Positions 8,328 through 19,524 are shown, numbered from the stretch's first letter. The stretch is 41,419 nt of DNA from Bacteroidota bacterium (GCA_030706665.1 JAUZOB010000001.1:1-41419), one strand, 5' to 3'. Made by a program: numbers and translations. Notes: generated from the sequence alone by a model not told the origin.

Positions 8328-11300
8328 ATGCGTATAATAAAAAATATTTTTGCATTTCTGATATTCTGTTTGCTATCTGTCATTATTCTGACAGGAGGTG
8401 CATCTGTTAATCATGGAGATATTGGGTGTGTGCTGCATCCTGATCTTCTGAAAGGTAGCGATACCCTGATAACCAATACCGCAAAGTCCGATACGCTCGG
8501 AAATTTAAAGTTCCCATTTAAAGATATTGACAATGTTACTTATCCTGGACTGCAGGATAGTGCCCCGCTGTATCTAAAAGCCCCCTCAAATCAGCAGATT
8601 GAGGTAGAGTATGATGCTGCTACCGGCGATTATATATTCTATGAACGAATTGGAAATATTCCGGTCCGATTACCCAAGTCGCTAACGATGAGTGATTTTT
8701 TACGTTATGATCTGAATCAGGCCGTAAAAAATTATTGGAAGCAACGTATGAATGCCGAAGGCATTGAGAGTCAATCGGCCGGTTTCATCCCGAAACTAAA
8801 TTTCGGAGGAGAAACATTCAGTAAGATTTTCGGAAGTAATATTATTGATATCCGTCCTCAGGGGAATGTGGAGGTAAAGTTCGGGTATCAATCGAATTTC
8901 ATTAATAATCCAACGATTCCGGAACGATTGAGAAGTACTCCTACATTTAATTTCGATCAAAAGATTCAGATGAATGTTACGGGGAAGATCGGAGATAAGC
9001 TTCAAATGCGTGTTAATTATAATACCGAAGCGACATTTGATTTTGAAAACCGGATGAATCTAAACTACTCCGGGAAGGATGATGAAATAATTCGGAAAAT
9101 AGATGCCGGGAATGTTTCGTTACCACTAAATGGTTCACTCATTCAGGGAGGAACCAATCTGTTTGGAGTAAAAACCGAGATGCAGTTCGGAAAGTTGACT
9201 TTAACAACACTTTTTTCTCAAAACAAAGGAGAGACCAAAGTAATCCAGACAGAGGGAGGGGCTCAGAAAACTAATTTTGACATAAAAGCTACAGATTATG
9301 ATGCGAATCGACATTTTTTCCTCTCTCAATATTTCAGAGATCATTATGATGAAGCATTAAAGGATCAGCCGATTATAAATTCACGGGTCACGATTAATAA
9401 AATTGAGGTATGGGTGACCAATAAGATCGGGAACTATCGTGAAGCAAGAAATATTCTTGCTTTTATGGATCTTGGCGAACAGGGGGCTTATATTTATAAT
9501 AAGATACCGGAATTTTCTCAAACTCCCGGGCAAACACCTATTGACAGTCAATATCCTTACAATAATGCCAATGGACTATATTCGGAAATCAACAATCACT
9601 ATGCATCCGTAAGGGATGCCTCACAGATAACAACAGTTCTTGCACCCTTAAATGGACGGGATTTTGTCGGTGGGCGTGATTTCGAGAAGGTAGAACAGGC
9701 TCGCCGTCTGGATCCTTCTGAATATACCCTGAATGAGAAACTTGGGTACATCTCTCTGAATGGAGCTTTAAATTCGGATGAAGTGTTGGCTGTTGCATTT
9801 CAATATACTGTTAACGGGAAAATTTATCAGGTCGGAGAGTTCTCCTCCGATGGGGTTAATGCTCCGAAGACACTTTTGCTTAAGATGATCAAAGGTACGA
9901 ATCAGTCTCCCAAACTTCCAACCTGGAAACTGATGATGAAAAATATCTACGACCTGAATACTTATCAGCTTGAGAAACAGGATTTCCGTTTAAATGTCAT
10001 GTATCATGATGATAACAAAGGGACTTATGTCAATTATATTCCTGAAGAACAGCTAAAAGGTGTGACTCTTCTGCGAATGATGAATCTTGATAATATTAAT
10101 TCGCAGAACCAACAAACTGCTGACGGGGTATTCGATTTTAAAGACATGGTTACTGTAATCGCCAAAAAGGGCAAGATTATTTTCCCGGTATTGGAACCCT
10201 TTGGCAGTAATCTTACAAAGGTGTTGAAGGATCCGGCTCTTGCAAATAAATATGCATATACCTCTCTTTATGATTCAACCCTTACGGTTGCTTTGCAGGA
10301 TGCGGAACACAATAAATTCAAATTGAACGGAAGTTATAAAGGAACAAGCAGCTCTGATATCCCATTGAATGCGTTCAATCTTACGCCGGGATCTGTAAAG
10401 GTTACGGCAGGAGGGAAGCAATTGACAGAGAATATAGATTATACGGTCGATTATACTGCCGGGATGGTTCGTATTATCAATTCCGGTTTGTTACAGTCAG
10501 GAACTCCGATCCAGATTTCCACAGAAAGTCAGGAGCTCTTCTCGATGCAACGGAAAACATTAATCGGTGCACATGCTAATTATTCCTTTTCTGAAAATCT
10601 CAACTTAGGCGCAACGGCGATGTGGATGAACGAAAGTCCCTTAACGCAAAAGGTTAATGTTGGAGAAGAACCGATCTCAAATCTGATATTCGGGTTTGAC
10701 GGAGCATACCATGGACAATCAAAATATCTGACCAGTCTTCTCGACAAATTGCCCTTTTTTCATTCCAAAGAACCTTCTGCTATAAATTTTGAATTTGAAA
10801 TGGCCCGGTTGGTACCCGGTCATTCCGGAACGATTAAAGATGCATCTTACATCGATGATTTTGAAGCTACCAAAACCTCAATTGACTTAAAGAACAGATA
10901 TGCATGGTTCCTGGCAAGTACTCCACAGTTTCAGCAAGATCTCTTTCCGGAAGGAGGACTGAATAATAATCTGCTTTTTGGAGCTAATCGGGCAAAATTG
11001 GCATGGTATACCATTGATCCTTTGTTTACCCGAAATACTTCGCTTACACCCAGCCACATCAGGGGAGACAAAACACAGCAGTCTAATCATTATGTGCGTG
11101 AAGTTTTTGAAAATGAGATCTTCCCATATAAGCAGACCACAGTCGGATTGCCGACAAATATTCCCACACTTGACCTTGCGTTTTATCCCAAAGAAAGAGG
11201 ACCTTATAACTTTGATGCACTTGGAAGTGTATATACAGCAGGGCTAAATTCTGACGGGAGCCTTAAATCTCCAGAAACTCGTTGGGGAGGGATTATGCGG

Positions 11301-14300
11301 AAGATGGAGACCAGTGATTTCGAATCTGCAAATATTGAATTCGTAGAGTTCTGGATGCTGGATCCTTTTATTTACAATACCGATAACACCCAAAAGGGAG
11401 GGGATTTGTATCTAAACCTGGGAAATGTGTCAGAGGATCTTCTACGCGACTCTCGAAAATCATTTGAACAAGGTCTTCCGACCCCACAGCAACAATCGGA
11501 AACCGATAATACTACCTGGGGGCGTGTGTCCAGACAACAAGCGTTAGTAAATGCATTTGACAACAATTCTCAGTCCAGAAAACTTCAGGATGTCGGTCTT
11601 GATGGGTTGGGTGATAGCGATGAGAAGAGTTTTTATAGCGAATATCTGAAAGAGCTGAAACAGATTCTAAATCCGAAAGTTTACCAAAAATTTGAAGATG
11701 ACCCCTCGAATGATGACTACCACTATTTCAGAGGACAGGATATGGATGAGGAGCAAGCTCCTATATTGCTTCGATATAAAAAAATCAATAATACGGAAGG
11801 GAATTCTCCGACTCAGGAACAATCGCCTGAATCTTATCCGACAGCTGCGACGAACACTCCCGATACAGAAGATATTAATGATGATAATACCTTGAACGAG
11901 AATGAAAGCTATTATCAGTACAAGGTTAGTATTCGTCCGGAAGATATGGTGTTGGGTAAAAATTTTATAACAGATATTAAAGAAGCAACAGTCACGTTAA
12001 AAAATGGAATAAAATCTACCATCAAATGGTATCAATTTAAGGTCCCTGTCAAGTCACCCCAACGTGTCGTAGGCTCTATCAGCGATTTTAAATCCATCCG
12101 TTTTATGCGTATGTTCCTTAAAGGCTTTCAGGATAGTGTCATTATGCGCTTTGCAACACTTGACCTGGTAAGGGCTGACTGGCGAAATTATTCCCGTGAA
12201 TTGACAGAAACGGAAACGATTTCTAATCCCGATACGCAATTTGATATCTCTGCAGTTAACATCGAAGAAAATGGAAACCGTAAACCGGTTAATTATATTC
12301 TTCCTCCCGGCATTGATCGTGTGATTGATCCTCAAAACCCCCAGCTTCGCCAACTGAATGAGCAGTCGATGGTTTTTAGAACTAAAAATTTAAGTGCAGG
12401 GGATGCTCGTGCAGCATATAAAACCTTAAATCTTGATGTCAGAAGGTATAAGAAATTACAGATGGATGTACATGCCGAAGCGATTGACGGATATTCCCTG
12501 TATGACGATGATCTCTCACTCTTTATCCGGATGGGGTCTGACTTTACCAACAACTATTATGAATATGAAATTCCATTAAAGCTTACTAAGCCGGGATTCT
12601 ATAACGGGAGCAACTTGAGCGACCGGTTAATTGTCTGGCCCGAAGATAACCATATTGCAATTTCTTTGGAGCAGTTGCCCGAGATAAAGCAAAAAAGGAA
12701 TGATGAAATGCATCGGGCCGGATCGTCGGTTCATTTGACTGACCGGTATTCCTATTCTGTTGACAACTCCAAAACAATCTATGTAAAAGGAAACCCGAAT
12801 ACGGCACAATTGAGCATTGTCATGATCGGGGTACGCAATAAGAAGAATTCGACATCATCAAACGGACCCAAATCAGGAGAGATCTGGGTTAATGAGTTGC
12901 GCCTGACCGATTTCGACGAGAAAGGAGGATGGGCAGCACAAGGACGTCTTTCTCTTCGTCTTGCTGATCTGGGGAATGTGTCAATTTCTGCACGGACGCA
13001 ACAGGCAGGATTCGGCGGAATAGAACAAAAAGTGAACGAGAGAGCTAAAGATAATCTTTATGAATATGACATCGCTTCGAATGTAGAACTGGGGAAATTA
13101 TTCCCTAAAAAATCCGGAGTGCAGATACCTCTTTACGTTGCTTATTCCAAGACAGTGATAAATCCTGAATATAATCCGCTTGATCCTGATGTAAAGTTAA
13201 AGGATGCATTAAGTGCAGCAGAATCTGCCCAACAAAGAGATTCTATCCGGAATATATCACAAGATTATACAACCCGGAAAAGCATTAATCTAACCAACCT
13301 CAGGATTGATAAAACCAATCAAAACAAGGCTCCCCGTTTTTATGATATTTCAAATTTCTCTGCGACCTATTCATTTAGCGAAGTTTATAAACGGAATGTC
13401 AATACGGCCTATAATGTCGATAGAAGTCAGAGAGGATTATTGTCCTATAATTTCACGGCAAATCCTGAACCTCTTGAGCCGTTTAAGAATATTAAATTGT
13501 TTAATAATAAGTTGCTTCAAATAATCCGGGATTTTAATTTTTATCTGGCTCCGATTCAGATCTCTTACCGAAATGATATGTACCGGCATTATAATGAAGT
13601 CCAGGAACGGAATATTTCGAATCCGGACATGATTATCCCTACAACCTTTGATAAAGAATTTATCTGGAACCGGTTCTTTGATTTACGTCATAATGTGACA
13701 AAATCGCTTCGGATTGATATTTCAACGCAGGGAACAGCACAGATTGACGAGCCATTAGGACGTATTAGCAGAGAAACGGATGATTATAAAGCGAAGCGGG
13801 ATACGATCCTGAGAAATCTGTTTCGGGGAGGGCGCCCAATTCAGTATCATCATACCATTAATGCCAGTTATATGCTTCCGATTAATAAATTGCCGTTTAT
13901 GGACTGGGTATCGGCAAATATGACTTATCAGGGAATTTATGATTGGTCGGCAACTCAGGTTCGCAATACGAAGGTTGATTATGGGAATACAATTTCGAAT
14001 TCGGGAGCGACTCAGATAGCTGGCCAGTTCAATATTATGTCTTTGTATAATAAAGTACCGTTCCTAAGCAGGATTAATCAGAAAACAGAGAGCCGTTCTT
14101 CCCGATATGATACCGGAAGAGGGAATAGAGGCCGATCTGTTCAGGGGTACAATCCGGAAGGTTCTTTCAGGTATAAGTCAGTTGAATATAAGGCTCAAAA
14201 AATAAGGTTGAAAGCAAACAGTACAAAAATATTCAGCCACCGCTTGGATGTCGATTCAGTCGAAGTAATTGCAAAAGACAGCAAGGGCAACAAAATTTCC

Positions 14301-15872
14301 GGAGAGGTAAGGCCTATGGGAAGAGACCGGGTTGCTTTTACCCCTTCTGCTTCTGCCGATAATGTGACAATCCTTTTCAAAGGGAAAAAGGAAGTGGAAA
14401 CATTCACCTTTGACGACATTGCAGAGAAAACGATTCGGGCCTTAATGGGCATCCGCAATATATCCTTTAGTTATACAGATGCAAACGGAACAGTTGTTCC
14501 CGGGTTCTTACCCAAGCCCAGATTTTTTGGAAATTCAACTTATACGCCAGATCAAAGCATCTTTAGCAATATAAGCGGGAGTAGTTATGCTCCCGGGCTC
14601 CCTTTTGTGCTGGGATGGCAGGATAACAATTTTGCCGGTAAAGCTGCGAAGAGAGGATGGCTTACAACTGATATTACAAGGAATGACCCGGTGATATATA
14701 CTCATACCGAAACTTTTAACATGCGTGTTACGATCGAACCTGTCACTGATCTGAAAATCGAATTGAATGCTGACCGAACGTATTCACAGAACATATCTGA
14801 AATCTATCAGTATGATAGTAACAAGCAGTCTTTTAATGTTTTGAATCATAATCTTTCCGGAAGTTTTACCATGTCGATTAATACCTTGGGAACTTCTTTC
14901 AGCAGTATAGGAAGTAAAGGAGTTGACCGATCGAAAGCATATAATAAATTTTTAGAGAACAGGCTGATTATTTCACAGAGGCTTGCAGGACGCCGTGTCA
15001 ACAATCCGTTGGAGAATTACAATACTTCAAATATCGATCTAAATACCAATTTCCCTGACGGTTATGGCCCAACCTCGACAGAAGTACTTATCCCTGCATT
15101 TTTAGCTGCTTATACAGATAAGAGTCCGGAGAAAATATCTCTGTCTCCATTCCCTTCTATTCGAAATATTATGCCCAATTGGCGAATTACTTATGAAGGC
15201 AATGTATCTCAGGTTTCCTGGTTGAAGGATTATCTGACAAGCCTGAGCTTTACGCATCAGTACAGAGCGACTTATGATGTGGGTAGCTTCTTGTCGAATG
15301 CTGCATATGATGATGCTCAATATGGAGACGGATTCAGCTACATTCGCGATAAATCAAATAATTTTATTCCTCAAAATGATATAGCGGCAATTAGCATCAA
15401 CGAGCAGTTCAGCCCGCTCATTGACGTCGAGGCTAATTGGGTGAACAAACTCACTTCGCACGTCGGTCTTAAACGGATGCGAAACCTAAATCTGAGTTTC
15501 GCAAATAATCAGTTGACGGAGATTAATTCAAATGAGGTGGAAGTCGGGTTAGGATACAGGTTTGAGAAACTCGATCTAATACTGAAAACGAAGAATAAAC
15601 AAAAAGCACTGTCAAATGATTTGAATGTCCGCATGGATCTGAATTTCCAGAAGAATAAGACTTCGTTGAGGAAAATCGTTGAACAAGACGATCAGGTTAC
15701 TGCAGGAAATAATATTATAACCGTGAAAACATATGCCGATTATATGCTTAGTGATCGGTTTCAGTTAAGAGTATTCTATGATAAGCAAATTACCAAACCT
15801 TACACATCCTTGTCTTATGAAACATCGACTACGAATTTCGGGATGAGTTTCAGGTTTACCTTAACCCAATAA
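8328..15872 (+). CDS. sprA: SprA/Sov, outer-membrane translocon of the type IX secretion system
   Basis: A giant outer-membrane protein that forms the translocation channel of the type IX secretion system, through which proteins with C-terminal sorting domains pass. The length, 2514 residues, is in the range known for SprA (about 2400-2500). It begins with a signal peptide (positive MRIIKN, then a hydrophobic stretch to about residue 24). The body is rich in alternating aromatic and polar strands typical of a very large beta barrel, and contains the SprA-type segments around NFGGETFSKIFGSN, FGYQSNFINNPTIPERLR and SYIDDFEAT. It ends on an amphipathic strand with aromatic residues (FGMSFRFTLTQ), as outer-membrane barrels do. 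No other type IX component is in the window. No terminator-like hairpin directly follows. Confidence 0.95.
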   Translation: MRIIKNIFAFLIFCLLSVIILTGGASVNHGDIGCVLHPDLLKGSDTLITNTAKSDTLGNLKFPFKDIDNVTYPGLQDSAPLYLKAPSNQQIEVEYDAATGDYIFYERIGNIPVRLPKSLTMSDFLRYDLNQAVKNYWKQRMNAEGIESQSAGFIPKLNFGGETFSKIFGSNIIDIRPQGNVEVKFGYQSNFINNPTIPERLRSTPTFNFDQKIQMNVTGKIGDKLQMRVNYNTEATFDFENRMNLNYSGKDDEIIRKIDAGNVSLPLNGSLIQGGTNLFGVKTEMQFGKLTLTTLFSQNKGETKVIQTEGGAQKTNFDIKATDYDANRHFFLSQYFRDHYDEALKDQPIINSRVTINKIEVWVTNKIGNYREARNILAFMDLGEQGAYIYNKIPEFSQTPGQTPIDSQYPYNNANGLYSEINNHYASVRDASQITTVLAPLNGRDFVGGRDFEKVEQARRLDPSEYTLNEKLGYISLNGALNSDEVLAVAFQYTVNGKIYQVGEFSSDGVNAPKTLLLKMIKGTNQSPKLPTWKLMMKNIYDLNTYQLEKQDFRLNVMYHDDNKGTYVNYIPEEQLKGVTLLRMMNLDNINSQNQQTADGVFDFKDMVTVIAKKGKIIFPVLEPFGSNLTKVLKDPALANKYAYTSLYDSTLTVALQDAEHNKFKLNGSYKGTSSSDIPLNAFNLTPGSVKVTAGGKQLTENIDYTVDYTAGMVRIINSGLLQSGTPIQISTESQELFSMQRKTLIGAHANYSFSENLNLGATAMWMNESPLTQKVNVGEEPISNLIFGFDGAYHGQSKYLTSLLDKLPFFHSKEPSAINFEFEMARLVPGHSGTIKDASYIDDFEATKTSIDLKNRYAWFLASTPQFQQDLFPEGGLNNNLLFGANRAKLAWYTIDPLFTRNTSLTPSHIRGDKTQQSNHYVREVFENEIFPYKQTTVGLPTNIPTLDLAFYPKERGPYNFDALGSVYTAGLNSDGSLKSPETRWGGIMRKMETSDFESANIEFVEFWMLDPFIYNTDNTQKGGDLYLNLGNVSEDLLRDSRKSFEQGLPTPQQQSETDNTTWGRVSRQQALVNAFDNNSQSRKLQDVGLDGLGDSDEKSFYSEYLKELKQILNPKVYQKFEDDPSNDDYHYFRGQDMDEEQAPILLRYKKINNTEGNSPTQEQSPESYPTAATNTPDTEDINDDNTLNENESYYQYKVSIRPEDMVLGKNFITDIKEATVTLKNGIKSTIKWYQFKVPVKSPQRVVGSISDFKSIRFMRMFLKGFQDSVIMRFATLDLVRADWRNYSRELTETETISNPDTQFDISAVNIEENGNRKPVNYILPPGIDRVIDPQNPQLRQLNEQSMVFRTKNLSAGDARAAYKTLNLDVRRYKKLQMDVHAEAIDGYSLYDDDLSLFIRMGSDFTNNYYEYEIPLKLTKPGFYNGSNLSDRLIVWPEDNHIAISLEQLPEIKQKRNDEMHRAGSSVHLTDRYSYSVDNSKTIYVKGNPNTAQLSIVMIGVRNKKNSTSSNGPKSGEIWVNELRLTDFDEKGGWAAQGRLSLRLADLGNVSISARTQQAGFGGIEQKVNERAKDNLYEYDIASNVELGKLFPKKSGVQIPLYVAYSKTVINPEYNPLDPDVKLKDALSAAESAQQRDSIRNISQDYTTRKSINLTNLRIDKTNQNKAPRFYDISNFSATYSFSEVYKRNVNTAYNVDRSQRGLLSYNFTANPEPLEPFKNIKLFNNKLLQIIRDFNFYLAPIQISYRNDMYRHYNEVQERNISNPDMIIPTTFDKEFIWNRFFDLRHNVTKSLRIDISTQGTAQIDEPLGRISRETDDYKAKRDTILRNLFRGGRPIQYHHTINASYMLPINKLPFMDWVSANMTYQGIYDWSATQVRNTKVDYGNTISNSGATQIAGQFNIMSLYNKVPFLSRINQKTESRSSRYDTGRGNRGRSVQGYNPEGSFRYKSVEYKAQKIRLKANSTKIFSHRLDVDSVEVIAKDSKGNKISGEVRPMGRDRVAFTPSASADNVTILFKGKKEVETFTFDDIAEKTIRALMGIRNISFSYTDANGTVVPGFLPKPRFFGNSTYTPDQSIFSNISGSSYAPGLPFVLGWQDNNFAGKAAKRGWLTTDITRNDPVIYTHTETFNMRVTIEPVTDLKIELNADRTYSQNISEIYQYDSNKQSFNVLNHNLSGSFTMSINTLGTSFSSIGSKGVDRSKAYNKFLENRLIISQRLAGRRVNNPLENYNTSNIDLNTNFPDGYGPTSTEVLIPAFLAAYTDKSPEKISLSPFPSIRNIMPNWRITYEGNVSQVSWLKDYLTSLSFTHQYRATYDVGSFLSNAAYDDAQYGDGFSYIRDKSNNFIPQNDIAAISINEQFSPLIDVEANWVNKLTSHVGLKRMRNLNLSFANNQLTEINSNEVEVGLGYRFEKLDLILKTKNKQKALSNDLNVRMDLNFQKNKTSLRKIVEQDDQVTAGNNIITVKTYADYMLSDRFQLRVFYDKQITKPYTSLSYETSTTNFGMSFRFTLTQ

Positions 15873-16396
15873 TGCGCGCACTTTAGATATTGTGCTTTAC
15901 GAATCATGAAACCCTTAGATCGGTAGATTAAGTTACTAAAAGAGGCTATTGTATGTCAATTCCAGTGAGGCATCACAAATGGGTATGCTAATTTTAGTAA
16001 AGTTTATTACACACAAACTATATTTTCAAGTAAACAACACCTTATTTCGTTCGTCCTTTAGACGTGGTTCAGATATGGTTCCTATATCGAAATGATATTT
16101 GAACCCTGTCTGAATCCTGAAGAAAAGATGAATTAAATAGGGAGTTGGTATAGTGATGGTATCTTGTTGATGTAAGCGGATGCTACATTTGGAGTGAATG
16201 ATGATTTCCGTTAGATATATGAATGAGTTCATTCATCTTGATTGTCATATTTCAAATGTACGCATAATTTACAGTAATCACGAATTCCTTTTTTCAGAAG
16301 ATAAATGAGCTTTTGATTAAATAATGTATTCTTAGTTTATTAAAATAACTAAGTTGATTGTTTTTCTTCCTATTTTTAAAGGAAACAAAACCGGTC
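15873..16396. other. Intergenic region between sprA and glgB
   Basis: About 520 bp without a supportable gene. One hairpin is visible at 16077-16105 (GGTTC/GAACC then ATATC/GATAT around a 2x2 internal loop, loop GAAAT). It lacks a T tract, so I do not call it a terminator. TATTTTTA at 16371-16378 resembles a -7 box but ends in A. Confidence 0.4.
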
Positions 16397-18409
16397 ATGA
16401 AAACATTTCAGCTGATAGAGAACGATCCCTGGCTAAAACCTCATGAGGGGATTATTGCTTCCTGGCATAAACTTGCCAAAGCAAAAGAAAAAGAACTGAC
16501 CGGCAATCAGGATTTGCCTTCATTTGCGTTAGGACATCTTTATTACGGAGTACATCCGACAGAAAAAGGATGGGTTTTACGTGAGTGGGCTCCGAATGCG
16601 ACGGTAATCTATTTAATCGGAGATTTCAATCAGTGGCAGGACTCAGACTCATTCCGGTTCCAAAATATCGGGAATGGGGTATGGGAACTGGAATTAGATA
16701 AAGATATCCTGAAGCATAAAGATTTGTATGCTTTATCGGTTCATTGGGACGGAGGTTCCGGTAAAAGGATTCCGGCGTGGGTGCACCGCGTTGTTCAGGA
16801 TCCTGAAACTCTTATTTTTAATGCGCAATTCTGGAATCCTGAGGAATCTTTTACCTGGGAAAATTCTTCTCCTGCAAAAAAGGGTGAACCTTTATTTATC
16901 TATGAAGCACATATCGGAATGGCAGGAGAGGATGAGAAAGTTAGCTCCTTTGATGAATTCCGCAGAAATGTCCTTCCACGGGTAGTAAAAGGAGGGTACA
17001 ATACAATTCAGTTGATGGCTATTCCTGAACATCCCTATTATGGAAGTTTTGGATATCATGTTTCCAGTTTTTTTGCTGCATCTTCCCGATTCGGAACCCC
17101 TGAGGAGCTTAAACAGCTGATTGATGAAGCACATGGGTATGGGTTGAGAATCATTATTGATTTGGTTCATTCGCATGCCGTAAGGAATGAAATTGAAGGA
17201 CTTGGTTGTTTTGACGGTACCCGTTGGCAATTCTTCCATGACGGTCCCAAAGGAGAGCATCCGGCCTGGGATTCCTATTGTTTCAATTATGGAAAAAACG
17301 AAGTGCTGCATTTTCTGCTTTCTAATATCCGATACTGGCTTGATGAGTTCCGATTTGACGGTTTCCGATTTGACGGTGTAACCAGTATGCTCTATTTAGA
17401 TCATGGACTGGGGAAATGCTTTAGTTGTTATGCTGATTATTTTTCGCCCAATACGGATCCGGAAGCAGTGATTTATTTCATATTGGCCAATAAATTAATT
17501 CATGCTGTAAATCCCAATGCTGTTAGCATTGCGGAAGATATGAGCGGGATGCCCGGGCTGGCCGCATCAATCTCTTCGGGTGGATTTGGCTTCGATTTCA
17601 GGATGTCGATGGGGGTTCCGGATTACTGGATAAAGGTTATCAAAGAATTACCGGATGAGGCATGGAATGTTGGACAAATTTTCCATGAAATAACATCGCA
17701 CCGGAGTGATGAGAAAGTTGTCAGCTATTCTGAATCCCATGACCAGGCATTAGTTGGGGATAAGACCATTATCTTCAGGTTGATCGATAAGGAAATGTAT
17801 TTCAGTATGCGGAAAGATCAGCCCAGTTTGATTGTCGATCGGGGAATCGCTTTGCATAAAATGATCCGTTTGGCTACTTTGGCCGGAGCGGGCGGTGCAT
17901 ATCTGAATTTTATGGGGAATGAATTCGGACATCCGGAATGGATTGATTTTCCGAGACCCGGGAATAACTGGTCCTATAAACATGCCAGAAGAATCTGGAG
18001 CATCGAGGCTGATAAGGAGTTGAGATTTCATCAGCTGGGAGATTTTGATGAAGCGATGATCAAATTATTCCGTGATAACAATATATTGAAAACTACCGAA
18101 ATAATCCACCGTTTCGATAATCAGCAGGATCAGGTATTGGCCTTTAGTCGTGGAGACTATTTATTTGTCTTCAACTTCAATCCGGTAACATCTTTTACAG
18201 GTTATGGAATCCCGATGGAGGCTTCAAAATATAAGATCGTATTGACAACTGATGATCCGCAGTTCGGAGGATTTGACCGAATTGATACGAGTTCTGCTTA
18301 TTATGCCCTTCCTCAGTTTCATCATGCTGATACTTATTTCCTTAATTTGTATCTGCCCGCAAGAACCGCGATGGTATTGGAGAAAATGAGCATTAAACGG
18401 ATACGATAA
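16397..18409 (+). CDS. glgB: 1,4-alpha-glucan branching enzyme, eukaryotic-type (GH13 with CBM48)
   Basis: Cuts alpha-1,4 chains and rejoins them through alpha-1,6 links, making branches in glycogen. The N-terminal carbohydrate-binding region contains LREWAPNATVIYLIGDFNQW. The catalytic barrel has DLVHSHAVRN, then GFRFDGVTSMLY with the nucleophile Asp326, IAEDMSG with Glu380 as acid/base, and ESHDQALVGDKT. A further signature is NFMGNEFGHPEWIDFPR. These sequences resemble the eukaryotic branching-enzyme subgroup more than E. coli GlgB, as is usual in Bacteroidota. The length is 670 residues. A TTG at 16358 would add thirteen hydrophobic residues, so ATG 16397 is preferred. The GSCFA gene follows after about 107 bp. 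Confidence 0.93.
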   Translation: MKTFQLIENDPWLKPHEGIIASWHKLAKAKEKELTGNQDLPSFALGHLYYGVHPTEKGWVLREWAPNATVIYLIGDFNQWQDSDSFRFQNIGNGVWELELDKDILKHKDLYALSVHWDGGSGKRIPAWVHRVVQDPETLIFNAQFWNPEESFTWENSSPAKKGEPLFIYEAHIGMAGEDEKVSSFDEFRRNVLPRVVKGGYNTIQLMAIPEHPYYGSFGYHVSSFFAASSRFGTPEELKQLIDEAHGYGLRIIIDLVHSHAVRNEIEGLGCFDGTRWQFFHDGPKGEHPAWDSYCFNYGKNEVLHFLLSNIRYWLDEFRFDGFRFDGVTSMLYLDHGLGKCFSCYADYFSPNTDPEAVIYFILANKLIHAVNPNAVSIAEDMSGMPGLAASISSGGFGFDFRMSMGVPDYWIKVIKELPDEAWNVGQIFHEITSHRSDEKVVSYSESHDQALVGDKTIIFRLIDKEMYFSMRKDQPSLIVDRGIALHKMIRLATLAGAGGAYLNFMGNEFGHPEWIDFPRPGNNWSYKHARRIWSIEADKELRFHQLGDFDEAMIKLFRDNNILKTTEIIHRFDNQQDQVLAFSRGDYLFVFNFNPVTSFTGYGIPMEASKYKIVLTTDDPQFGGFDRIDTSSAYYALPQFHHADTYFLNLYLPARTAMVLEKMSIKRIR

Positions 18410-18516
18410 ACAGATACAGTTTGTGATTTCTCTAAATCAACTGACATTGCAGAGAGTAGTTTGCTTTTCTTTGGAACATCATTAACGAACAGAAGGAATC
18501 GAGGAAAGAATAAAAA

Positions 18517-19524
18517 ATGGGTGCAATACATCAATTCAGAACAGAAGTTCAAATTCCGGAGTATTCCTGGAGATTGGATCATTCTCATCAAATCATGATG
18601 ATCGGATCTTGTTTCTCTGAAAATATCGGACAGATTCTTATTCAAAATAAATTTCCGGTAGATCTGAATCCTTTCGGAATACTTTTTAATCCGACATCTA
18701 TTGCCCAGAGCCTGGAGCTATTGATTGAAAAGAAAGTGTTTACGGAAGAAGATCTTTTTTATCATGCAGGCATTTGGAACAGTTTTGCGCATCATAGTCG
18801 TTTCTCATCTGTTGACAAGGACATTGCACTGGATACGATTAACCGACAAGTTCAGACATCATCAGAAAACCTTAGAAATGCAAGCTCTTTGATAATTACC
18901 TTTGGGACGGCATGGGTTTATGAATATCAGAAAACCGGACAGATTGTATCAAATTGCCATAAGCTGCCGGCAAATGAATTTAAACGATATCGATTGTCGA
19001 TCCCTGAAATAATGGATCAATGGATTAATGTACTTCATCGTTTATGGGAAATAAATCCCGAGCTAAGGATACTTTTTACGGTTAGTCCTATTCGTCACTG
19101 GAAAGACGGACCTAATGAAAATCAGCTTAGCAAGTCAACACTTTTGCTAGCTGTCGATCATTTGGTGAAAGAATTCGGGCCTGAAAAAGCAGCATATTTC
19201 CCTTCCTATGAAATTATGATGGATGACTTAAGGGATTATCGTTTTTATGCCGATGACATGCTTCATCCTTCATCTCTGGCGATCTCTTACATATGGGATA
19301 AGTTTTGCATGGGCTTTGTTGCTGAGAATACTATGCAGTTAATGAAGAAGATAAATAAGATCGTGTCGGGATGTAACCATCGCCCGATGAATCCGGGATC
19401 TTCTGAACATCTGGGACATGTTCGCAAACTTTATAATGAAATCGCCCTTCTGGAAAAAGATTATCCGGCTCTCAATTTTGAAATTGAGAAGAAGAAGCTA
19501 GAGACAGATAATTCAGATTTCTGA
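18517..19524 (+). CDS. GSCFA domain protein (SGNH-hydrolase-like)
   Basis: The N-terminal MIGSCFSENIG gives the family its name (Gly-Ser-Cys-Phe-x), followed by NPFGILFNP. Toward the C-terminus, YADDMLHPSSLA resembles the Asp-x-x-His block of SGNH/GDSL hydrolases, so a Ser-Asp-His site is possible. The 335-residue length is normal for the family. There is no signal peptide, so the protein is probably cytoplasmic. The true substrate is unknown. It lies directly downstream of glgB on the same strand, and an effect on glycogen or another polysaccharide (for example acyl-group removal) is only an inference from position. A long hairpin begins at its stop codon. Confidence 0.88.
   Translation: MGAIHQFRTEVQIPEYSWRLDHSHQIMMIGSCFSENIGQILIQNKFPVDLNPFGILFNPTSIAQSLELLIEKKVFTEEDLFYHAGIWNSFAHHSRFSSVDKDIALDTINRQVQTSSENLRNASSLIITFGTAWVYEYQKTGQIVSNCHKLPANEFKRYRLSIPEIMDQWINVLHRLWEINPELRILFTVSPIRHWKDGPNENQLSKSTLLLAVDHLVKEFGPEKAAYFPSYEIMMDDLRDYRFYADDMLHPSSLAISYIWDKFCMGFVAENTMQLMKKINKIVSGCNHRPMNPGSSEHLGHVRKLYNEIALLEKDYPALNFEIEKKKLETDNSDF

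Noticed and set aside
16077..16105. Hairpin after sprA considered as its terminator
   Set aside because: It is about 200 bp past the stop and has no T tract after it.
16026..16232. Minus-strand frame of 68 codons between sprA and glgB
   Set aside because: It has no recognisable motif, no promoter box and an unusual composition. I see no reason to call it a gene.
17351..17380. Repeated TTCCGATTTGACGG in glgB, looking like a tandem duplication
   Set aside because: The encoded FRFDGFRFDG is close to the normal xxFDGFRFDGVTSM motif of this enzyme class, so it is functional sequence and not a recent repeat.
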